From Armatimonadota bacterium (GTDB taxonomy: Bacteria > Armatimonadota > Fimbriimonadia > Fimbriimonadales > Fimbriimonadaceae), in NCBI GenBank assembly GCA_018268395.1, contig JAFDWQ010000001.1, positions 520,306-584,305 of the forward strand: DNA of 64,000 nucleotides, written 5' to 3'. The position numbers and the translations under genes were made by a program. The notes below the pieces were generated by a model. That model was given only the letters and a program-made list of their open reading frames with translations, was not told the DNA's origin and did not search any database. Shown piece by piece: positions 59,398 through 64,000 of the stretch. Position 1 is the stretch's first letter, and every line of letters starts with the position of its first letter.

Positions 59398-60227
59398 GCC
59401 CCACCTTTATCGTCAAGATCACGGATCTAGCGCTGTCACAAGGCGGGCGCTCCTTGAGCCTGACTCTCGGCTCTGGGGACGGCTTTGCGGTCATGGGGCC
59501 CTCAGGTAGCGGAAAGTTCCGGTTCATGGACGTCCTGCTCGGGCGTTCCAAGCCGACGTCCGGCAGTTTCCATTCTGTCTCCGCACCGGTCACGCCGAAC
59601 GAACGGGAGCCCGGACGGCGCGTCACGCCCCAGGCCGCAGCCCGGAGCGTCGCCAAAGGTGCCTCCAGTTCCCGCTTGACCCAAGTCCTCAGCGGACTCG
59701 GTCTTTGGGACGCGCGCCATGTTCCGATCGTCCAGCTCGACACGGAGCAGCAAGCGGCGTGCGAGCTCTTGCCGGTCTTCTTGAAAGATTCCGAGTGGGC
59801 CGTGATCGACGGAGGGCTCGACCGCCTCGACCCTTGGTCGAGGAACAGCGCCTTAGGGCTCGTTCAGGAGGAGCGTGAACAAGGCCGGGTGTTCGTCATC
59901 GGAACGAACCTTTCGACCGTGGCCGAGTCGGTAGGGTCGGTCCTTTTCTTCTCAGGAGGCGAACCCGTGTTCGCAGGTTCCGTTTGGGAGGCGATGCGGG
60001 TCGTCCTTCCGACCGAGATCATCGTCGAAACAGACGACACCTCGACCGTCGCTTCGATGGTCGAGCCTTTCACCTTCTTCGTACAGCCGACGGAGGGCGG
60101 CCTCTTGATCCGTGCCGAAAAAGGCCAGGAACTGGCGGCGCGGCTCTTGACTCAAGGCTATGGGACTGTGAAGAGCATCCTTCTCAAGCAGCCTACGCTC
60201 CTTGAGGCCCTCGAGCATTTGGTGTGA
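59394..60227 (+). CDS. Degenerate ABC ATPase (probable pseudoenzyme)
   Basis: This 277-residue protein keeps the ABC-ATPase fold order, but each key motif is altered. Walker A is GPSGSGKFRF (Phe after Lys in place of Ser/Thr). The signature position reads LDTEQQ. Walker B is WAVIDGGLD with Gly140 where the catalytic Glu should be, and the H-loop has Asn172 in GTNLS. A C-terminal DUF4162-like part remains. The frame is intact, so it is probably expressed, perhaps as a regulatory or structural protein. TTG 59394 overlaps the pepQ stop; 35 nt at its end overlap selB. Confidence 0.7.
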   Translation: MSPTFIVKITDLALSQGGRSLSLTLGSGDGFAVMGPSGSGKFRFMDVLLGRSKPTSGSFHSVSAPVTPNEREPGRRVTPQAAARSVAKGASSSRLTQVLSGLGLWDARHVPIVQLDTEQQAACELLPVFLKDSEWAVIDGGLDRLDPWSRNSALGLVQEEREQGRVFVIGTNLSTVAESVGSVLFFSGGEPVFAGSVWEAMRVVLPTEIIVETDDTSTVASMVEPFTFFVQPTEGGLLIRAEKGQELAARLLTQGYGTVKSILLKQPTLLEALEHLV

Positions 60228-62061
60228 CGAACACCCGGACGTCTCCGCGCCGGACCGTCCATCCCTTGGCGTCGAAGTGCTCCAAGAGCGGGATCGCGTA
60301 TTTGCGGGAGGTTCCGAGGGCCTCCTTGAATCCGCCGGCCGTAAACTCCTGACCTCCAAGGGAGCGTTGGGCCGAGTCCAGGACGTTCGCGAGGCCTTGC
60401 CGCGTGTAGACAAGTCCCTCCGCGACCCGGACGACCTCGCCTGCATCCAGACCGACCTGCATGATGCCGCTGACCGCTTGAGGCGGGACACCGACGGCTT
60501 GGGACAACACCATCGCATCGGGCACGTTGACCCCAGCCTCGTCGAGCAAGGTCTTGACCCTGTCCAGCAGTGATCGTTGTGGAGCACTCAGGACGGCTGT
60601 CCGCCCTTCGAGGCCGACCAGGGTGCCTGACACACGGACGGCTCCTTCGTGCTCGAGCCGGGCGACGATCCGGTCGAGCGGCTTACCTTTCCATGCAAGC
60701 GCTGCTTTCGCCACGACAGCCTCCCGAGGGACCAAGATGCGGGTCGGAGCCTCTTCATGCACGGCCCCCAGGGCTTTCAGAAACCTCGCCCGGGCCTCGT
60801 CCCATTCGTCGTTCCTGAACCAGAGGCCCGCAAAACCCTGGACCGCTCCAGCCGCCAAAAGGGCTTCGAAGACCGAACCCAGGGCCTGGGGCGTCTTCCC
60901 GACGACCCGACAGACGTCCTCGGTCGCAGCCCCTGCCGACCTTGAAGCGAGCGCGGCAAGGACGGCGTCTTCGTCGCTGCCCGTGCCGGTCCTGACGGCC
61001 GTCTCCGAACGACGTCGCTTGACGGCTTGTGGGACGATCACCGTTCCTCCCCCTAGGATCCGTTGCGGGCTGTAAGTCCGGACGATCACGGGCTGCCCCT
61101 TGACGGCGGCGAGGGGCCGGTCGGAACGGAACTGGGCGGACGCCGGATCCTGGTCGTTCAGGAACAGTCTGCCCACCGCTTCGTCCGCTCCGATCGACAG
61201 TCGCGCCCTCTGACCGTGCCGGGGCGGCTCGGCCCAGCGTACGTCGAGATCGAGGACGGTGGTGCTGAAAACGGTGCCTGGTCGTCCGGCGACCATGCCA
61301 CGGACGAGGGTGTCCGACTTCGGCCCCGACAGGTTCAAGGCCGTCCGCTGGCCACTTTCGGCCTCGGAAACGTGGCGGTCGTGGCCCTGGATCTGTCGGA
61401 TGCGAAGGGTCAAACCGCCTGGCTCGACCTGGGCTTCCTCGCCCTCCCGCACCCGTCCCCTCATCAGTGGGCCTGTCACGACCGTCCCGTGGCCCTTGAC
61501 GGTGAACACCCTGTCCACAGGCAAGTACCAAGGCTGGTCGCCGTCAGACCTGGATTCCTCCAGGGACTCCTGAAGGGCCTGCTTGAGTCGCTGCAGGCCC
61601 TCCCCGGTCACCGCGGAAACGGTCACGACCTCGGCTTGAGCGAACCGGGTGCCGGCCAAAAGGTCGCGGACTTCTTCCAACGTGATGTCTCGGACGACAG
61701 GATCGGCAAGGTCGGCCCGGGTCACGGCGACGACCAGCCTTTCGACGGGCAGCAGTTCCAAGACTTGAAGGTGCTCCCGCGTTTGAGGCATGACCGATTC
61801 GTCGGCCGCGACGCAGAGCAGGGCGACGTTTACCCCAAGGGCTCCGACGAGCATGTTGGCGATGAACCGCTCGTGGCCGGGGACGTCGACGATCGAGACG
61901 CGCCCGATGTCCGGGAGTTCAAGGTAGGCGAATCCGACGTCGATCGTCATTCCCCGCCGCTTCTCTTCCGGCAAACGGTCCGCGTCGATCCCGGTCAGCG
62001 CCCGGATAAGACTCGTCTTGCCATGGTCGACGTGACCCGCGGTACCGATCAACTTGGCCAT
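60193..62061 (-). CDS. selB: Selenocysteine-specific elongation factor SelB
   Basis: This 622-residue translation factor delivers selenocysteyl-tRNA to UGA codons with a SECIS signal. It has the G domain (GHVDHGKTS at residues 9-17, [15 protein letters not shown]), EF-Tu-like domains 2 and 3, and a C-terminal set of winged helices (about residues 400-622) that bind SECIS. No selA, selC or selD is in the window, but they may lie elsewhere. GGGAG and AGAAGG lie before the ATG. It follows the glycosylasparaginase-like gene by 18 nt and its end overlaps the ABC pseudoenzyme gene. Confidence 0.96.
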   Translation of the reverse strand: MAKLIGTAGHVDHGKTSLIRALTGIDADRLPEEKRRGMTIDVGFAYLELPDIGRVSIVDVPGHERFIANMLVGALGVNVALLCVAADESVMPQTREHLQVLELLPVERLVVAVTRADLADPVVRDITLEEVRDLLAGTRFAQAEVVTVSAVTGEGLQRLKQALQESLEESRSDGDQPWYLPVDRVFTVKGHGTVVTGPLMRGRVREGEEAQVEPGGLTLRIRQIQGHDRHVSEAESGQRTALNLSGPKSDTLVRGMVAGRPGTVFSTTVLDLDVRWAEPPRHGQRARLSIGADEAVGRLFLNDQDPASAQFRSDRPLAAVKGQPVIVRTYSPQRILGGGTVIVPQAVKRRRSETAVRTGTGSDEDAVLAALASRSAGAATEDVCRVVGKTPQALGSVFEALLAAGAVQGFAGLWFRNDEWDEARARFLKALGAVHEEAPTRILVPREAVVAKAALAWKGKPLDRIVARLEHEGAVRVSGTLVGLEGRTAVLSAPQRSLLDRVKTLLDEAGVNVPDAMVLSQAVGVPPQAVSGIMQVGLDAGEVVRVAEGLVYTRQGLANVLDSAQRSLGGQEFTAGGFKEALGTSRKYAIPLLEHFDAKGWTVRRGDVRVFVTPNARGPQGA

Positions 62062-62079
62062 TTGGCCTTCTCCCTTCGG

Positions 62080-62955
62080 TTACAGCCCGGCGACGCCGGT
62101 GTATTCCCGGACGTCGATGCGCCCGTCCTGCCACGACCACAGATGGAAGACGCCCTTCGTCGTGCACGCCCCGATCCCGCCTTGTCGGTCGATCGCCAGG
62201 ACGACACAGGCGATGTCGGCGCTTCTCGGCTGCCGCCTGAGCATATGGTGCACCGTCGCCTCGCACGCCTCCTGTGCGCTCGCTCCCGCCTGCATCGCTT
62301 GCGTCGTGCGGAAGGACGCGCACGCCTTCCACAGTTCTTCGCCCCACCCTGTCGCCCCGCAAGCGCCGGCTTCGTCGTCGGCGTAGATGCCTGCCCCGAC
62401 GATCGGCGAGTCCCCAACGCGGCCCGGCTTTTTGAACGACCATCCGCTTGTCGAACTGGCGGCCGTGAACCGCCCGTCGTCCTCGCGCCCGAGCATCGTG
62501 ACCGTGTCCCGGATGCTGTGGACGTATTCCGTCTGGACTTCAGGCGTCCGGAGCCATTCTTCATAGCGTCGGACGGCTTCGTCGGTCATCAAGTTTTGCG
62601 GGCGAAGTCCTTGCTCGATCGCGAACCGCCGGGCTTGCTCGCCCGCGATCATCACGTGAGGCGTACGTTCCATGACCCACCGGGCGACCGAGATCGCGGG
62701 CAGGATCCCCCTCATGGCGCAGACCGCCCCAGCCTTAAGAGTGCGGCCTTCCATAATGCTCGCATCGAGCTCGAGCTCGCCGTCCGAGTTCGGGAGCGAC
62801 CCCCTTCCGATCGCGATGAAGGCCGGATCGTCCTCGACCGCGGTCAAGCCGGCCTCGATGCTGTCGAGCATGTTTCCGGTGGCTTCATACTTTGCGCCGG
62901 CGACTTCGACGGCGACCTTCCCTGGTTCGTTCCAGGTGGCGAGGATCGTGGGCAT
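62080..62955 (-). CDS. Glycosylasparaginase / isoaspartyl peptidase-family Ntn hydrolase
   Basis: This 291-residue Ntn hydrolase of family T2 resembles glycosylasparaginase (aspartylglucosaminidase). The autoprocessing nucleophile is likely Thr in SIRDTVTMLGRED; then FTAASSTSGWSFKKPGRVGD, GAGIYADDEAGACGATGWGE follow, as in the family. No signal peptide is seen, so it is cytoplasmic. It would hydrolyse beta-aspartyl or Asn-linked substrates. CATAAT lies 8 nt before the ATG at 62955, suggesting a leaderless mRNA shared with selB. Confidence 0.88.
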   Translation of the reverse strand: MPTILATWNEPGKVAVEVAGAKYEATGNMLDSIEAGLTAVEDDPAFIAIGRGSLPNSDGELELDASIMEGRTLKAGAVCAMRGILPAISVARWVMERTPHVMIAGEQARRFAIEQGLRPQNLMTDEAVRRYEEWLRTPEVQTEYVHSIRDTVTMLGREDDGRFTAASSTSGWSFKKPGRVGDSPIVGAGIYADDEAGACGATGWGEELWKACASFRTTQAMQAGASAQEACEATVHHMLRRQPRSADIACVVLAIDRQGGIGACTTKGVFHLWSWQDGRIDVREYTGVAGL

Positions 62956-62963
62956 GTCCTCGG

Positions 62964-62969
62964 ATTATG
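62964..62969 (-). promoter_or_regulatory. -10-like box, leaderless start of the T2 hydrolase/selB genes
   Basis: CATAAT on the minus strand ends 8 nt before the ATG at 62955. The pair with the same spacing at 51612-51617 supports a shared promoter style. Confidence 0.5.
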
Positions 62970-63001
62970 AGGGATCACGGGGTCTGGGGGACGGCCCCGG
63001 C

Positions 63002-63418
63002 TTACTCGCGCCGGGTCGCTTGCCGAGGTCCGAACAGTTCGGCGTTGGCCTGCGGTTTCAGGCTTTCAAGGAACTTCGCGACGGCCGTTTCCGCCTCGCT
63101 ATCAAAAACGTGGCTTCCGTCTACGCTCCCTTGCCAGACGTTTTCGACGACCCAGTCGGGAACGGGCAGGTACACGATCCGTTCCGGGGCCGCGACAGTG
63201 ACGGTCAAGACGGTCGCCGAGGAGGCGGTGTCACTGTAAATGAACTCGAACCGGGCTGCCTGAGGGCTGTAAACGGTCGCTCCCATCTGTGGCCTTCCTT
63301 TCGCTTTGGCCTCGGTGAGGACGTTCCGGTCGAACTCTCCCAGAGACGGTTCGAGGCCCTGGGAGAGCTCGTCGAAGAGCGTCCGCTTCCGGTCTGCGGC
63401 CCATCGGTTCAGGCTCAT
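63002..63418 (-). CDS. Hypothetical protein
   Basis: This 138-residue protein is not a family I recognise. It has an acidic-amphipathic N-terminus (LFDELSQGLEPSLGEFD), a basic TEAKAKGRPQMGATVYSPQ stretch and a beta-rich middle with PERIVYLPVPDWVVENVW. No signal peptide or membrane segment is seen. The ATG at 63418 is used. Two possible promoter boxes precede it: TAGGCT 6 nt away and CATAAT at 63501-63506. It is divergent from flagellin. Confidence 0.6.
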   Translation of the reverse strand: MSLNRWAADRKRTLFDELSQGLEPSLGEFDRNVLTEAKAKGRPQMGATVYSPQAARFEFIYSDTASSATVLTVTVAAPERIVYLPVPDWVVENVWQGSVDGSHVFDSEAETAVAKFLESLKPQANAELFGPRQATRRE

Positions 63419-63627
63419 GGGACGAGCCTACTCCATGTCAGAAGGCTCCGATCCCCGTATCGTTGCCGGCCGGTAGGAACGCTGACGGTAACAGTACGGG
63501 ATTATGGACTCTGCCGTCAGAAATACTGGGATTCCTTCCGGCGGAGTGCGGAACGCAGGTTCTGGGACGGGCTTGTGGGACGCAAGCCTCACCCTGTAAG
63601 GCAACGCAAGACTTCACGGAGGAAGAC
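63419..63627. promoter_or_regulatory. Upstream region of flagellin with a small inverted repeat
   Basis: This 209-nt region between divergent genes contains the inverted pair CTGACGG (63482-63488) and CCGTCAG (63514-63520), with CATAAT on the minus strand between them. A short hairpin GCTTG/CAAGC follows near 63570. I see no clear sigma-28 or sigma-54 promoter consensus. It probably holds the flagellin promoter and leader. Confidence 0.4.
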
Positions 63628-64000
63628 ATGTCGTATAGGATCAACACCAATATCACCGCGATGACGGCTTTTCGGAGCTTGGGCTCCACGGGCAACGACC
63701 TGAACAAATCGATCAGCCGCCTGTCAACCGGTCTTCGGATCAATTCTGGCGCGGACGACCCTGCAGGCCTTATCGCCGTCGAGGGTTACCGCAAGCAGAT
63801 CAGCGGTATGGAAGCCGCGCTTCGCAACAACCAGGACGCGATGAACTACGCCAAGACCGCCGACGGCGCCCTTGACGAAGTCAGCCGCCTTCTGCGGGAC
63901 GCCCGCTCTCTGGCGGTCGCCAACGGTAACAGTTCGTTGGACGCGAACCAGAAGCAGGCCAACCAGACGCAGTTGAACAACATTCTTGCGTCCATCGACC
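63628..64000 (+). CDS. fliC: Flagellin, N-terminal part
   Basis: The gene is cut by the window end. The visible 124 codons encode a flagellin N-terminal D0/D1 region: MSYRINTNITAMTAFRSL, SRLSTGLRINSGADDPAGL, and the helical SGMEAALRNNQDAMNYAKTA, as in typical filament proteins. It starts with ATG at 63628 after GGAGG (spacing 5-6), a strong Shine-Dalgarno sequence in contrast to the leaderless genes nearby. It is the only flagellar gene in the window; the rest of the machinery must lie outside. Confidence 0.95.
   Translation, partial: MSYRINTNITAMTAFRSLGSTGNDLNKSISRLSTGLRINSGADDPAGLIAVEGYRKQISGMEAALRNNQDAMNYAKTADGALDEVSRLLRDARSLAVANGNSSLDANQKQANQTQLNNILASID

Overview
The window is GC-rich, gene-dense bacterial chromosome with no rRNA, tRNA, insertion sequence, prophage or CRISPR array that I can see. 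The organism looks like a Gram-negative-type (diderm), flagellated, aerobic heterotroph. The signs are a large beta-barrel outer-membrane protein, CsgG-type proteins, many lipoproteins, a PEP-CTERM protein, flagellin, superoxide dismutase and homogentisate dioxygenase. The gene mix and the style of the secreted proteins suggest Armatimonadota (Fimbriimonadia-like). That placement is inference from general family knowledge, not from a search. Layout: 1-5.7 kb holds the end of an Fe/Mn superoxide dismutase, two convergent single-Cys redoxin paralogues around a perfect hairpin, a DsbD-N-domain protein, an aspartoacylase-family enzyme, a glycosyltransferase and a MoxR ATPase. 5.8-13.2 kb is one co-directional run: an ABC exporter ATPase, its permease (apparently starting at CTG), an anchored protein, four tandem related lipoprotein/periplasmic genes and rodA, mostly with ATGA/GTGA overlaps. 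13.1-16.7 kb has an orphan C5 cytosine methyltransferase and FtsK. 17-25 kb holds a TfoX-N protein, a secreted papain-like protein, a CsgG/FlgT-like protein, a DUF2156 protein, an esterase, an HD-GYP protein and RecN. 24.9-27.4 kb is a cation efflux gene overlapping nadB. 27.3-35.9 kb is a minus-strand block of large exported proteins, including an Ig/OstA-like/beta-barrel protein. 36-43.5 kb contains coaE, an S1-domain protein, xylulokinase and exopolyphosphatase genes firing divergently from a perfect 22-bp palindrome, comEA, a PEP-CTERM protein, rimO and a DUF4342 protein. 43.5-53.4 kb has an M42 peptidase, a WD40 protein, a GH57 branching-enzyme homologue, TPR and sialidase-like exported proteins, a stand-alone DnaA-domain-I-like protein and hmgA. 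53.5-64 kb has an MsbA-like exporter, a FecE-like ATPase, a glycosyltransferase, a Trm112-like protein, aroQ, an Xaa-Pro peptidase, a degenerate ABC ATPase, selB, a glycosylasparaginase homologue and the start of flagellin. How it works together: much of the window serves the envelope (RodA, lipoproteins, glycosyltransferases, exporters, beta-barrel, CsgG-like proteins). The rest is housekeeping (NadB, CoaE, AroQ, RimO, RecN, FtsK, SelB). Two expression modes seem to coexist. Some genes have a clear Shine-Dalgarno sequence. Others have a TANNNT or CATAAT box only 6-8 nt before the start codon, which implies leaderless mRNAs. Tight start/stop overlaps and convergent 3-prime overlaps are frequent. 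The observations I rate highest are the leaderless promoter class with its symmetric divergent promoter, the lipoprotein cassette coupled to rodA, the ABC pseudo-ATPase and the free-standing DnaA-domain-I-like protein.
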